46,912 nt of DNA. Origin: CANLBN01 sp050298695 (GTDB lineage Bacteria > Pseudomonadota > Gammaproteobacteria > Pseudomonadales > Cellvibrionaceae). Numbering within the stretch: the stretch's first letter is position 1; each line of letters opens with the position of its first letter. The stretch spans positions 1 to 46,912 of the forward strand of contig JBNKUQ010000013.1 of assembly GCA_050298695.1 (NCBI GenBank), written 5' to 3'. The notes under the pieces are model-generated. The model saw only the letters and a program-made list of their open reading frames with translations. It ran no database searches and had not been told where the DNA came from. This document shows positions 34,142 through 43,986 of this stretch, one piece after another. The translations under genes and the position numbers were made by a program.

Positions 34142-35563
34142 TTTTTTCTGGGCCAGTATATGGTCTAAGTTTGTATTTCTATAACGGTAGACTCCATGGG
34201 CATCGCCAGTAAATTTTTTACTAGAAATGTCACTAACAGAAAAAATAAACCGAGAGCGCACACCTATATTTATCGCAGATTCATTGCCATATACGGATAC
34301 GCCGGCAAGGTCGACGCGACTACCGTCAGAGAATATGCCAACATCGCCTTTGAAAGTGGAGCTGGTAGCAATAAGAACGGATTCATACGTTGTCAGGGCG
34401 GGTTCCTTAGCATCGGTTTTGACCTGAGTATTGATCATTTCAACGAGAGAGTCTCTGAGTGTAATAGTTTTCGCTGAGACCTCATTTAAAATAATGCCAG
34501 TACAGTTATTAATAATAATATTGTCGTAGCGTCCGCTGTATATCTGGCCATTTTCACGATTGCAAATTAAATCCCCCTGACTGTCAGGGTCGTCAGTTTG
34601 TTCTTTTTTTTCTGGAGTTGGTGTTAGTGTAATAGCTCTCAGTAAGGTGTCGTTAAATTCTTTAAGATGGCTCCTCATGGGAGAGTGAGAGCCTTCTTTT
34701 ATTGTCATGAGTGAGGCATTGGGTAGGCGTTCAGAAAGCATAATGCCAGTGCTTAAAGGGGTTACCTTGTCGAGCTCTCCCCAAATAAGCACTGTCTCAT
34801 GGGGAAGTGTTCGAATGGCTTCTGCAAAGTTTTCATTGCTGAGAGCGGTGGCTGCATTTAAGTTGGGATTGCCAGCGAAAGCCGCGTTCCATGCCACATC
34901 ACTTTTTTCCATTTTTTTAGAGATATTAGGTAGCACCGTTAAGTTCTCTACTAATGAACTACTAAAATCTTTTAGCTGCGCCGTAATGCGTTTAAGAGCA
35001 TTGGGTGATTTATTGGGTTCTAGGGGTAAATTTGCTGAGCGCTTAATGAAAGCAGTTTGCTCTAGGATTCCAGCAATATCGATAACGATGAGTTTTTTCA
35101 CTTGATCGGGAAAATCCGAGGCAAAACGTAAAACCGCTGAGCCACCCATAGAGTGACCTACCGCTATCACGGGTTTATTCGTGTATTCCTTTACTAGCCA
35201 GTTAATAACTTTGGCATAATTTGTTGGCGAGTAACGTCCCTTAGGTTTTGACGATTGCCCAAATCCGGGTAGATCAAGTGCGAGAACATGATAGTCTTGG
35301 CTTAGAGCGGGGATGACCTCCCACCAGGTTTCATGTCCTTCTTGATTTAAACCATGAACGAGCAGAATTGTTTGTTTATTTTTATTACCGCTCTCCACAA
35401 CATGTATCGTAGAGTTAAAAATAGGTTCGTTTATAAACGTCGTTTTCCAGCTCTCTGAATTCGTCTGCTGTTGCGCGATAGTATTTTTGTCTTCAGCAGC
35501 GGTAGGCATTAAAAATATTAGAGCAAAAAAGAAAATGTATGCTTTAAGGTTGTATCTAGTCAT
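34139..35563 (-). CDS. Exported alpha/beta hydrolase with C-terminal beta-rich domain
   Basis: This 474-residue protein has an N-terminal signal peptide (hydrophobic AYIFFFALIFLMPTAA, then EDK). An alpha/beta hydrolase domain (about residues 45-305) has the LLVHGLNQEGHETWW oxyanion region and the nucleophile elbow GHSMGG near residue 138. A catalytic aspartate candidate lies in LIWGELDKVTPL, and a histidine in KEGSHSP. A Pro/Glu linker (about 312-330) leads to a C-terminal domain (about 335-474) of short Asn/Ser/Gly-rich beta segments, such as IIINNCTGIIL and STFKGDVGIFSDGS, that look like a small beta-helix. No standard family covers both parts as far as I recognise. The substrate is unknown. 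Confidence 0.75.
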   Translation of the reverse strand: MTRYNLKAYIFFFALIFLMPTAAEDKNTIAQQQTNSESWKTTFINEPIFNSTIHVVESGNKNKQTILLVHGLNQEGHETWWEVIPALSQDYHVLALDLPGFGQSSKPKGRYSPTNYAKVINWLVKEYTNKPVIAVGHSMGGSAVLRFASDFPDQVKKLIVIDIAGILEQTAFIKRSANLPLEPNKSPNALKRITAQLKDFSSSLVENLTVLPNISKKMEKSDVAWNAAFAGNPNLNAATALSNENFAEAIRTLPHETVLIWGELDKVTPLSTGIMLSERLPNASLMTIKEGSHSPMRSHLKEFNDTLLRAITLTPTPEKKEQTDDPDSQGDLICNRENGQIYSGRYDNIIINNCTGIILNEVSAKTITLRDSLVEMINTQVKTDAKEPALTTYESVLIATSSTFKGDVGIFSDGSRVDLAGVSVYGNESAINIGVRSRFIFSVSDISSKKFTGDAHGVYRYRNTNLDHILAQKK

Positions 35564-35991
35564 TCGAGATGCTTTTCCGTGTTGTCATTCTGTTCATCGT
35601 ATTTTCCTATTATTTTTAGACGCAATTTTAGATTTTTATGTTGAGAGGTGTCTGTCACCCATCAATATATCATCACGTTTTTTTAAGTGCTATATATCTG
35701 GTTCGAATAAAACCTATTTTATGATAGCTAGTTAATAGGTAGCGTTAAGGCATATAGTGACATTATCTTGTCGATCATTGCAAAAAATAAATGCTTGGGT
35801 TTATCAGACTCAAAATAATGACGCATCTCTCTATAACTATTTGGCCTGATATTTTCTCTTATAGAATATTTTTAATTTTCCTTTTTTTCGTCGTCCATAT
35901 TGTGCCGTTTATCGTTTTGGCTATAGATTTCTTAAAAAGCGTATATAGACTAATGTTTATGAAATAGTCATTGTTACGTATGTGATGTCTT
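35564..35991. other. A/T-rich intergenic region upstream of the minor pilin operon
   Basis: This 428-bp gap holds no convincing gene. The region is divergent between the exported hydrolase and fimT, so promoters for both should lie here. One weak candidate for fimT is TTGTGC (35900-35905) with TATAGA (35922-35927) and a 16-bp spacer. I found no clear sigma54 site of the pilA type. Confidence 0.5.
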
Positions 35992-36528
35992 ATGAAAGTT
36001 AAAGGTTTTACTTTATTGGAATTGATGGTGACGCTAGTCGTTGCTTCTATTTTATTGACGATAGCCGTTCCATCCTTTCAGGCTTACCTATCTGCTGGTC
36101 GTGTTAGAACCCAAGCGGACTTATTTATGGCAGCTATTGCTAGTGCAAGAGGTGAGGCGATTAAGTTAAATCAGGTGGTTACCATTTGTGAGCGTAATGC
36201 CGGCGGTACTGCTTGTGCTGATAATGGTGGTTGGGAAAATGGTTGGATTATTTTTTCGGATGCAGGCGTTGGCGGGGTTGTGAATGCAGGCACTGATGTA
36301 GTGTTGAAAAAATTTAGTGCCATGCCTGCTAATTTTACAATGGCCGGAGATTTGGCAACAAGCATTTCTTTTTTACCAACAGGCGAGCTGGCAACCACAA
36401 GCGGAAGTTTTATTATTTGTGATAGTACAGGTAATGTTAATGATGCTTATACCGTATTTCTCAATGCGGCAGGACGACCACGAAAAGAAAAAGGCGTTGA
36501 TTCTTGCGAAGTGGCGGAGGAGGGATAG
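35992..36528 (+). CDS. fimT: Type IV minor pseudopilin, FimT/GspH family
   Basis: This 178-residue class III prepilin starts MKVKGFTLLELMVTLVVASILLTIAV: a short leader, cleavage after the glycine, the conserved Glu at mature position 5, and a hydrophobic helix. The globular part has GspH/FimT features, including two nearby cysteines (TICERNAGGTACADNGGWENGWIIF) and a C-terminal CD/VDSC segment. It is probably one of the minor pilins that prime type IV pilus assembly. It is first in an operon ordered like the P. aeruginosa fimU-pilVWXY1-E cluster. The ribosome-binding site is weak. Confidence 0.88.
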   Translation: MKVKGFTLLELMVTLVVASILLTIAVPSFQAYLSAGRVRTQADLFMAAIASARGEAIKLNQVVTICERNAGGTACADNGGWENGWIIFSDAGVGGVVNAGTDVVLKKFSAMPANFTMAGDLATSISFLPTGELATTSGSFIICDSTGNVNDAYTVFLNAAGRPRKEKGVDSCEVAEEG

Positions 36529-36530
36529 TG

Positions 36531-37100
36531 ATGTTGCGTTTACAAAAAAATAAAGGTGTTTCTCTCATTGAGGTGATGATTACTTTATTGATATTGGCGA
36601 TAGGGTTGCTGGGCGTTTTTAGTGTACAAATCAACTCAAAGCGCGTTAAGTATGATTCTGAACAGCGCAGCATAGCATCGGGTTTAGTGTTGAGTATGGT
36701 TGAACGTATGCGATCTAATGCCGAAATTTTGGAAAACTATGCAACAGCGAATACCGGGGTGGGAACCGTTGTTTTAGCAGCAGCATGTACTAGTGCGGCC
36801 AATTGTGACGCTGAAGATTTGGCAACTTATGATTTATGGGATTGGAAGCGAGAAATAGATGGTGTTACTCAGGCAAAAACGGTTGGAGAGGAAACGTTAA
36901 GTGTGGGTGGGCTAGTCAGTCCTACCGCATGTATTAGCCACAACGATGGTATGGTGACCGTAACAATCGCATGGTATGGGTCGATGGCCATGAGTAATCC
37001 CGCAAATAATGATTGCGGTACTACCTTGGGTATTTATGGAGCCGAGAATAATCGCCGTCAAATTTTTACATTAACTACCTATATTCAAAATGGTATTTAA
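36531..37100 (+). CDS. pilV: Type IV pilus minor pilin PilV
   Basis: This prepilin of about 189 residues begins MLRLQKNKGVSLIEVMITLLILAIGLLGVFSVQ: a basic leader, G-V cleavage, E at position 5 and the GLLGV segment typical of PilV. The start is ATG 36531 (GTG 36528 is possible), with GGAGGAGGG just upstream; the frame upstream of this lies inside fimT. PilV is one of the minor pilins that form the priming tip complex with PilY1. It is 2 bp after fimT and abuts pilW. Confidence 0.88.
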   Translation: MLRLQKNKGVSLIEVMITLLILAIGLLGVFSVQINSKRVKYDSEQRSIASGLVLSMVERMRSNAEILENYATANTGVGTVVLAAACTSAANCDAEDLATYDLWDWKREIDGVTQAKTVGEETLSVGGLVSPTACISHNDGMVTVTIAWYGSMAMSNPANNDCGTTLGIYGAENNRRQIFTLTTYIQNGI

Positions 37101-38114
37101 ATGAAAACACAAAACCTGCAACAAAAAATTAAGCCTCTCAGTATGTCGAAAAAACCACAAGGTTTTTCCATGGTTGAACTACTAGTGGCAATGATGTTGG
37201 GTATATTTTTATCTTTAGGGATGGGTAATTTATTTTTGTCGAGTAACAATTTGTATGTGCAAGATGAAGAGTCTGCTCGCATGCAAGAAAACTCACGTTA
37301 TGCACTGCGCTATATTTCTCGCGAGCTAACCATGTCAAGTTTTATGGCGGGGCTCTTGCAATATGAAGGTTTGGCGGCTATGTCAGTAACAACAGGGTGT
37401 GTTTCAGGAAATGCTTGGGTGACTGATGTATCTCGAACACTTGAGATTGTGAACAATTTTTCTGCTGCAACCACTACATCAGTTAATACTCAATTAAATT
37501 GTATCGATGATGTTGTTTCTGGTAGCGATATTATAACGGTAAAACGGACGGCAGATCAGGCAAGCTTCATTCGTAGTGGTGGTACAGCGACTGGTAATGC
37601 TGAGGATAATCAGCTTTATTTGAAGGTTGAAGATTATGGTTCGTCAATTGCCTATGAGCATGTGGCTAGTGCTGATGATGGTTTTGCTAGCGCTGCCACA
37701 GAGGTTGAATATTGGAAGTATTTTTTTAAAGCCCTTTATATTAGAAGCTACTCAAATGCTGATGGCGACGGGATTCCTAGCTTATGTATGGCCTCGCTAA
37801 ATAGTTTGTCAGTATCCGATGAGTGTTTGGTCGAAGGTGTAGAGTCGATGCAAATTGAGTTTGGTATTGATGGCAATAATGATTATGCGGCAGATTATTT
37901 TACGGGTTCACCTAGTGCTACAGAAAGCCAACAAATTGTATCGGCAAAAATTTATTTGCTAATGCGTAGTGTGGCAACCATTAGTGGGCATGTGGATGAT
38001 GCGATTTATACACTAGGTAGCACATCTATTAATGGTGGTAATGCATTTAATGATGCCTACAAACGAAAAATATTTACCACCACAATTAAATTACGTAATC
38101 CTATAAAGTTATGA
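37101..38114 (+). CDS. pilW: Type IV pilus assembly protein PilW
   Basis: This 337-residue minor pilin has the prepilin motif SKKPQGFSMVELLVAMMLGIFLSLGMGN. The ATG at 37101 directly follows the pilV stop and gives a leader of about 21 residues; ATG 37143 would give a 7-residue leader of usual size and is a real alternative. Features are the RYALRYISRELTMSSF segment after the helix and several spaced cysteines. It overlaps pilX by 4 bp (ATGA). In the known system PilV, PilW and PilX bridge PilY1 to the pilus shaft. Confidence 0.87.
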   Translation: MKTQNLQQKIKPLSMSKKPQGFSMVELLVAMMLGIFLSLGMGNLFLSSNNLYVQDEESARMQENSRYALRYISRELTMSSFMAGLLQYEGLAAMSVTTGCVSGNAWVTDVSRTLEIVNNFSAATTTSVNTQLNCIDDVVSGSDIITVKRTADQASFIRSGGTATGNAEDNQLYLKVEDYGSSIAYEHVASADDGFASAATEVEYWKYFFKALYIRSYSNADGDGIPSLCMASLNSLSVSDECLVEGVESMQIEFGIDGNNDYAADYFTGSPSATESQQIVSAKIYLLMRSVATISGHVDDAIYTLGSTSINGGNAFNDAYKRKIFTTTIKLRNPIKL

Positions 38115-38629
38115 TGATGAAAATTAAAAAACAATATTATAGGCAGCAAAAGGGTGCTGTGTTAGTCGTCGCCATGGTGTTTTTGTTAATCATCACCTTG
38201 TTTGCTATTGGCAGCATGCGCGGTTCTAATTTGAATTTATTAATGGCCAGTAATGAGCAGGCCCGGATCGAAGCGGCAGAAAAAACGCAAGCGCTTATCG
38301 ATAATATTTTATCTATAGACGATAACATTAAGGTCGCTGGTAGTGTCGGCTATACCATGTGCGCGGTAGGTGCTTCTTGTGATTCAGCAACGCTACAAGT
38401 TGAGTCAACTTTTACTACGGTTGCCAGTGGAGAAAGTGTGAATTATACCGTTGTTAGAAAAGGTCCAGAGTTAGGTAGTGTTCCTGCGCTAAATGAAGAG
38501 GATGTATCGAGTGCGTCCAGTTACAAAGCCGCTGTTTTTGAAGTAACGGCTACCTATGACGGTTCGGCGAATCGTCAAGGACGTTCCAATATCGCACAGG
38601 GCGTGATGGTAATTATCCCAGGTAGTTGA
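38111..38629 (+). CDS. pilX: Type IV pilus assembly protein PilX
   Basis: This 172-residue minor pilin-like protein has the N-terminus KKQYYRQQKGAVLVVAMVFLLIITLFAIGSMRGSNLNLLMASN. As usual in PilX, the leader ends in G-A and the fifth mature residue is not Glu (here V), a known feature of this subunit. A helical N-terminal part and a small domain with two cysteines (CAVGASC) follow. Three ATG codons in a row (38111, 38114, 38117) could serve as start. It is coupled to pilW and ends just before pilY1. Confidence 0.85.
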   Translation: MMMKIKKQYYRQQKGAVLVVAMVFLLIITLFAIGSMRGSNLNLLMASNEQARIEAAEKTQALIDNILSIDDNIKVAGSVGYTMCAVGASCDSATLQVESTFTTVASGESVNYTVVRKGPELGSVPALNEEDVSSASSYKAAVFEVTATYDGSANRQGRSNIAQGVMVIIPGS

Positions 38630-38649
38630 GTCGTATAGAGGGCAGAAAT

Positions 38650-41600
38650 ATGTTTTATAAAACCGTTTTTAAATCTTTGTTTGTATCGGTCTTGTTTGTT
38701 CCCGCCTATCTAGCGGCAGATGATATTGATATTTATGTTAACTCATCACCCAGCGGCGAAGCGGGCGCCCCTCTCGTGATGTTGACTGTAGATTTTCGTC
38801 CAAATGCAGGGAGCTCCTTCTGCGGTAATTATCAAGATGAAAGCTGTGAAGAGGCAGTGGGAAGTGCACTTTATCCTTACTTGGTCAGCAATATTGAAGA
38901 GTTTGGTGGATACCGCAATACGGATGGTGTTGCTGGTCTCCAAGATGGCAATGGGTCGAATGCTGATGATTTAAGTGTGGAGCTGTTTGATGTTTATCGT
39001 GCAGCCGTGCGCGCAGTGCTGAGTGATCCTGAAATGTCAGGTATGTACGTCGGTTTAATGGCGCCTCACGGTACAGGATGTCGGGCTAATGAAGCCCCGC
39101 GTTGTAGTAATGGCGCTTATATTTTAAAGGGTATGACCTTGTTTAGTGAGGATGATTTTCTAACGCAAACGGACCCTGATACCAGTGAGGTGTCTTTGGA
39201 GATAGACCCAAATTCTGATCGATACGATTTATTACGCCGCTTGGGTAGCTTGCCAAAGGTCACCGGTAATGCCGCTCATTTCTATCAAATGAGAGAGATT
39301 TACTACGAATTTTTTAACTATCTTACCGGTGGCCCTATTGTTAATGGTTACTTGGGCTGGAATGATTTTGGTACGGATGCCGCTCAAAACATTAATAATG
39401 ATAATGCGGCTTTATCGTGGGATAGCAGTATCGAAGCTGCTAATGCCTTATACGTTGATCCTTTTGGTGATCCCGATGCAATGGCTTGCTCAAAAGTTTA
39501 CATGATCAATACCATCTTCAATGAGCAACAACAAAGTGAATCTGATGATGCCATAGCTACGTCTATACCTGACTTTGACTTTGGTACTGGTAATGCAGAT
39601 AGTAATATTAACGAAAATTTTGTGCGCTATTTTAATTCGAATGATTTACTCGATGGTCAAAATATTTTATATCCAAGTAATAGGTTCCTAGATAGCGACG
39701 GGAATGATTTTCCGCGTACGGGAGGCAATAGCTATACCGCACCCGATGTCCTAGGTGACCAGTCTGTTACCTCTTATTTTATTACTGCAAAGGGTGGAAC
39801 CAATACACTTAATGCGTATGCATCTGCTGGTGATTCAGGCTACCCCATTCAAATTCAAGATGATCCTGCTCAGTTAGTGACAGATATTAAAAATGTATTT
39901 ATCGACGTGCTAAAAGAAAGTACGACTTTTGTGGCGGCCTCAGTACCGGTAAACGTTTTTAACCGTACCGAAGTGGTGAATAATATTTACTTTGCGGTCT
40001 TTGAGGCAGACTCAGATGCTCAATGGAGTGGTAATCTTAAAAAGCTAAGAATCAATGAAGAGGTTGTTGGTGTTCCTCAGGTAAATGATGATGGTACTCC
40101 TGTGTTGGATGCTGATAATAACCAAGTTGTCGTACAAGAAACGGTTTTCACTATTGTTGATGCGAATGGTGTGGCGGCAATTTCAGATGACGGTCGTATA
40201 CGTCACAACGCTCTTACTTTGTGGACAGATCCTACGGGAGCTGATGTCGTCGCATTCGATGAAACGAAAGATGAAGTTACCGGTAGAGATGGTAGAAGCG
40301 TTGAGCGCGGTGGTGGTGGTCAGCAAATACCAGGTTTTTTATCTGGTCTACCTGGCTTAGATAATGATGGTGATAATAGCCGTCGATTATTTACCGAAGT
40401 GATTAATAATTTTGATTCAACTACAGAACCAAGTGCTGTAACGGGACAGGCTTATGCTTTGAATGCTGATGCGGCAACGGCCTCAGTAATGCAAAACCGA
40501 CTAGGTGTTTTTAATACTAGTGAAGCACAAACCTTGCTGGAATGGATACGTGGCTACAATGTCGATGCGATTGATTATGAAAGTAATCCAGCAACACGCC
40601 CCTGGTTATTGGGTGACCCCATACATTCCCGACCTATTGTTGTGAACTATGGTGGGTCAGAGGATGAGCCTAACTTGCGTATTTTTATGGGCAGCAATGA
40701 TGGTTTTATTCGAGCATTTAAAGATTCTTATTCAAGCAGCAATTATGGTACGGAGATTTTTGGCTTTATGCCAAACGATGTCATGCTCAATAATAAAGGA
40801 TTAAGAGCCGATGCCTCGGGAGATAATATTTATGGTGTCGATGGCGAATTGGTTGCTTTGGTGGACGACCAAGACGGTAATGGAACCATCGCTGGAACGG
40901 ATACGGTTTATCTATATTCAGGTTTGCGTAGGGGGGGAAGAAGTTATTACGCTTTAGATGTCAGTAGCCCTGATAATGATACTGTCGTTCCTAATTTGCT
41001 ATGGAAAATAAAAAAACCTATCCAAATTAGTGGCACTGGAGATTTAACAGGCAATACTGCGGTGTTGAGTAATATTACTACAGATGATGGGGAGCCTATT
41101 CCTGTGGGTATTCTTCGTGGTGGGCGTCTCGATATTACAGGTGCTGGGTTGACTTTTGATGGGCTTCCTGGTCCAGGAGGGCATGCAACCAGTGAGGACT
41201 TTTATCATATTATCGATAATGATGAAGGCTCCATTACAGTGAGGGGAGATGATGATAACAATGATGGCGTTGAAGAAAATGAATTCCAAGATGCCGAGTA
41301 TAGTGTTCCTTTTACGGCTACTGTATATGGTAACAATGGTTTTGAGCAGCTAGGTTTGACTTTCTCAACTCCGAGGGTGGGGAAAATTAAGTATGGAAAT
41401 GACAAAATAGATGTATTAATTTTTGGTGGAGGCTACGATCCTGATAAGGATGACCAGGGTGTTGGTCCGGATTCAGAAGGGGTGGCTATTTATATTGTTA
41501 ACGCAGACACAGGCGCATTAATTTGGAAGGCGGAGGGTAGTTCTGCAGCGACCACAGCGACAAATAGCACGTTCTATCATACGGGTATGAGAGACAGTAT

Positions 41601-42465
41601 TCCTGCTCCGGTTACAACCTTAGACAGTAATGGTGATGGAATTATTGATCGTCTCTATGTGGGTGATACAGGAGGTAATGTTTGGCGGGTTGATTTGCCT
41701 GCGGCTCCTACCGTAACTGATGAGAGCACCACTCAAAATTGGAGGAGAGATAATTGGGTGGTTACACACTTGGCGAGTCTGGGTGGATCAGATACCAATG
41801 ATCGCCGTTTCTTCCACGCGGCGGATGTTGTGTTAGCAAAAGATAGTAGTGGTAACCGTTATGATGGTGTCATTATTAATAGTGGCGATCGTGCCTCACC
41901 ACAGCGTGATGATGTTGATAATCAATTATTTATGATCAAAGACAGGCCTTATGCTACCAGAGCTCAGCTTGCGCTTAGAGATGCAGATCCATTTGTGCCA
42001 AGTGACCTTGGTGATATCACCAATTGTTTGATTGGAACAGAGGCTGCCTGTAGCTCAGATAGTATAACGAATAATGGTTGGCGTTTACCGCTAGTGGAAA
42101 ATGGTGAAAAAGCCCTTGCGGCGCCTTTAACTGCGAAAGGCACTATCTTTTTTACCAGCTACTTGCCTTCTGGTGAGGTTAGTGATGAGAGTTGCGCGCC
42201 TGCAGAGGGTTCAAGCCGAATCTATGCTGTAAAACTGGCCAATGGTGCTGCTGATCTGGAAGCACTTAATCTAGAGAACGCTTCCAGTGATAATATCGTG
42301 CGTTATGATGAAGCAGGTGATGGTATGGCGCCAGGCGCAACACCATTTGGAGAGAATGGTGTGTTATTGCCAGGTACAGGTATTGATGATAAGCAAATTG
42401 TTCCTCTAAGTGGTAAGTCTCGTTGGAGAACCTACTGGAGAGAAATTGGTTTTGATCAATACTAG
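38650..42465 (+). CDS. pilY1: Type IV pilus tip protein / adhesin PilY1
   Basis: This exported protein of about 1,271 residues is the tip adhesin and regulator of type IV pili. The start is ATG 38650 (GAGGGC just upstream) and gives a standard signal peptide (FKSLFVSVLFVPAYLAA-DD); the open frame continues 8 codons further 5'. The C-terminal half is the PilY1 beta-propeller (GSNDGFIRAFKDS, RRGGRSYYALDVSSPD, KIKYGNDKIDVLIFGGGYDPD). It carries a calcium loop in DSNGDGIIDRLYVGDTGGNVW, matching the DxNxDxxxD site needed for pilus extension/retraction control. The N-terminal part shows no classical DxSxS metal site of a von Willebrand A domain. Confidence 0.92.
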   Translation: MFYKTVFKSLFVSVLFVPAYLAADDIDIYVNSSPSGEAGAPLVMLTVDFRPNAGSSFCGNYQDESCEEAVGSALYPYLVSNIEEFGGYRNTDGVAGLQDGNGSNADDLSVELFDVYRAAVRAVLSDPEMSGMYVGLMAPHGTGCRANEAPRCSNGAYILKGMTLFSEDDFLTQTDPDTSEVSLEIDPNSDRYDLLRRLGSLPKVTGNAAHFYQMREIYYEFFNYLTGGPIVNGYLGWNDFGTDAAQNINNDNAALSWDSSIEAANALYVDPFGDPDAMACSKVYMINTIFNEQQQSESDDAIATSIPDFDFGTGNADSNINENFVRYFNSNDLLDGQNILYPSNRFLDSDGNDFPRTGGNSYTAPDVLGDQSVTSYFITAKGGTNTLNAYASAGDSGYPIQIQDDPAQLVTDIKNVFIDVLKESTTFVAASVPVNVFNRTEVVNNIYFAVFEADSDAQWSGNLKKLRINEEVVGVPQVNDDGTPVLDADNNQVVVQETVFTIVDANGVAAISDDGRIRHNALTLWTDPTGADVVAFDETKDEVTGRDGRSVERGGGGQQIPGFLSGLPGLDNDGDNSRRLFTEVINNFDSTTEPSAVTGQAYALNADAATASVMQNRLGVFNTSEAQTLLEWIRGYNVDAIDYESNPATRPWLLGDPIHSRPIVVNYGGSEDEPNLRIFMGSNDGFIRAFKDSYSSSNYGTEIFGFMPNDVMLNNKGLRADASGDNIYGVDGELVALVDDQDGNGTIAGTDTVYLYSGLRRGGRSYYALDVSSPDNDTVVPNLLWKIKKPIQISGTGDLTGNTAVLSNITTDDGEPIPVGILRGGRLDITGAGLTFDGLPGPGGHATSEDFYHIIDNDEGSITVRGDDDNNDGVEENEFQDAEYSVPFTATVYGNNGFEQLGLTFSTPRVGKIKYGNDKIDVLIFGGGYDPDKDDQGVGPDSEGVAIYIVNADTGALIWKAEGSSAATTATNSTFYHTGMRDSIPAPVTTLDSNGDGIIDRLYVGDTGGNVWRVDLPAAPTVTDESTTQNWRRDNWVVTHLASLGGSDTNDRRFFHAADVVLAKDSSGNRYDGVIINSGDRASPQRDDVDNQLFMIKDRPYATRAQLALRDADPFVPSDLGDITNCLIGTEAACSSDSITNNGWRLPLVENGEKALAAPLTAKGTIFFTSYLPSGEVSDESCAPAEGSSRIYAVKLANGAADLEALNLENASSDNIVRYDEAGDGMAPGATPFGENGVLLPGTGIDDKQIVPLSGKSRWRTYWREIGFDQY

Positions 42466-42521
42466 TTCAAGTATGTATGTTTTGAATGATATGAAATTCA
42501 TAGGTCTAAGGTAGATTCATA

Positions 42522-42971
42522 ATGAAAGAAAGAAGACAGCATTATCTGATGAAAGGTTTTTCTTTGATAGAGGTGATGATAGTGGTTGCGATTATTGCGA
42601 TTATTGCGGCAGTTGCTTACCCCTCTTATCGTGACTACGTCACTTCATCTCAGCGTGCAGTTGCAAAAACCAATTTGTTAGATATTTCTGCTAGGCAGGC
42701 TCAATACTTTGCGAACAATAAAACCTTTGCTTCGACTTTGGCTGCATTAGGTTTGCCTTCTCCATACTATGTCGATGGCGGTGGCGAGTCTTCAAGCGCA
42801 AATGCGCTTTATCAAATTACATTGGCAAATGTGAATACAACGGCTTTTGATATTATTGCAACCCCACAAAATAGTTTGGCCAGTGCGGATACATTGTGTG
42901 GCACTTACACCTTAGATGAAACTGATGAGCCAAGTTTTAGCAATGGTGGAAGTGCTCATGAGTGTTGGTGA
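42522..42971 (+). CDS. pilE: Type IV minor pilin PilE
   Basis: This 149-residue prepilin has the N-terminus ERRQHYLMKGFSLIEVMIVVAIIAIIAAVAYPSYRDYV: cleavage after G, E5, and the YPSY/DY segment typical of PilE-type minor pilins. It has a C-terminal cysteine pair (CGTYTL...HECW) for the D-loop disulphide. The upstream ATG 42522 is required because the internal ATG 42549 would leave only a 3-residue leader. No pilY2 gene is seen between pilY1 and pilE. The 37-bp gap to the convergent LysR gene has no strong terminator, only a 10-bp palindrome ATTGGCCAAT at 42997-43006. Confidence 0.88.
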   Translation: MKERRQHYLMKGFSLIEVMIVVAIIAIIAAVAYPSYRDYVTSSQRAVAKTNLLDISARQAQYFANNKTFASTLAALGLPSPYYVDGGGESSSANALYQITLANVNTTAFDIIATPQNSLASADTLCGTYTLDETDEPSFSNGGSAHECW

Positions 42972-43008
42972 TGCTATTTGCGTAGAATAAAAATCTATTG
43001 GCCAATCA

Positions 43009-43935
43009 TTAGCAAAAAATTCTATCCATTAATTTCGACGCATTCTCCTTTATAAATAATTTGAAGGCGCTAGCTGCTGGACTTAGGTGGCGGTTTTTTA
43101 AATAAGTTACAAACCAGCTTTTCATATTGGGCATGCCATCAACATCTAGTATGGATAATAATTGTGTGCTGGTTTCTAAATGAATAGTGTGGGCAGAAAT
43201 AAATGCCACGCCCATATTCGCCATCACTGCTTGTTTGATCGATTCATTGCTATTAAATTCTTGTAGCTCGGGTGTATCCATTTCGTGAGATGCAAAAAAC
43301 TGTTCCAAGATAATTCGTGTTCCCGATCCAGGTTCTCTGGCTAAAATCATTTCGTCGAATAGCCGGCTGGCGGGAATATTTTTTTCTTGGGCTAGAGGGT
43401 TTTCGGGTGAGGCGATAATTACATAGGGATGTTCGTAGAATTCCTCTGTAATGACCTGTAAGCGTTTGGGGGTGCGCCCCATAATTGCGAGATCAATTTC
43501 ATTGTTTTCTAATTTTTTAATAATGTTTTTACGGTTTGCTATTGCAATTTCTACTTCAATTTCTGGATGTAGCTTTTTAAATTCGGCCATAAGCCGGGGT
43601 GAAAAATATTGTGTGGTGGTCACCATGCCTATGCGTATTTTTCCTTGGCGACTTTTTTTTATATCGTAGAGTTCTTCGCTGGCTTCTTTCAGTGTTTGAT
43701 TGATTTGCCTTAGGTAGGGTATCAATGCTTCTCCGGCATTCGTCAATCGTAAGTTACGCCCATTTTTGATAAATAGAGGTGTGCCAACCATTTCTGCCAA
43801 ACGTTTCATTTGCATAGATACTGCGGGTTGAGTGAGGTGCAGTATCTCGGCAGCGTGTAAAAAACTTTCATTTTCAGCGGCAACTAAAAAGATTTGTAAC
43901 TGCCTCAGGGTCACGTTTCTCAATGACTCATGCAT
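43009..43935 (-). CDS. LysR-type transcriptional regulator (CbbR-like), divergent to glm genes
   Basis: This 308-residue regulator has an N-terminal winged helix-turn-helix (about residues 8-66: TLRQLQIFLVAAENESFLHAAEILHLTQPAVSMQMKRL) and a periplasmic-binding-protein-like effector domain (about 95-300) that starts GKIRIGMVTTTQYFSPRLMAEF. The effector domain resembles the CbbR/RbcR branch. It is divergently transcribed from glmS across a 172-bp region, the standard layout for a LysR regulator controlling its neighbour, so regulation of glutamate mutase genes is likely. The effector is unknown. Confidence 0.88.
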   Translation of the reverse strand: MHESLRNVTLRQLQIFLVAAENESFLHAAEILHLTQPAVSMQMKRLAEMVGTPLFIKNGRNLRLTNAGEALIPYLRQINQTLKEASEELYDIKKSRQGKIRIGMVTTTQYFSPRLMAEFKKLHPEIEVEIAIANRKNIIKKLENNEIDLAIMGRTPKRLQVITEEFYEHPYVIIASPENPLAQEKNIPASRLFDEMILAREPGSGTRIILEQFFASHEMDTPELQEFNSNESIKQAVMANMGVAFISAHTIHLETSTQLLSILDVDGMPNMKSWFVTYLKNRHLSPAASAFKLFIKENASKLMDRIFC

Positions 43936-43986
43936 GGGGAACCTCTATCAACATCAAAACTATAAGAAATTATTAACTATTATTTG

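Noticed and set aside
35487..35735. 82-codon plus-strand frame overlapping the start of the exported hydrolase gene
   Set aside because: It is antisense to a signal-peptide coding region, has no ribosome-binding site and no recognisable motif.
38650..39900. Von Willebrand A domain with a metal-binding DxSxS site in PilY1
   Set aside because: The N-terminal LTVDFRPNAGSS segment resembles the first strand but lacks the DxSxS pattern, so no MIDAS site is claimed.
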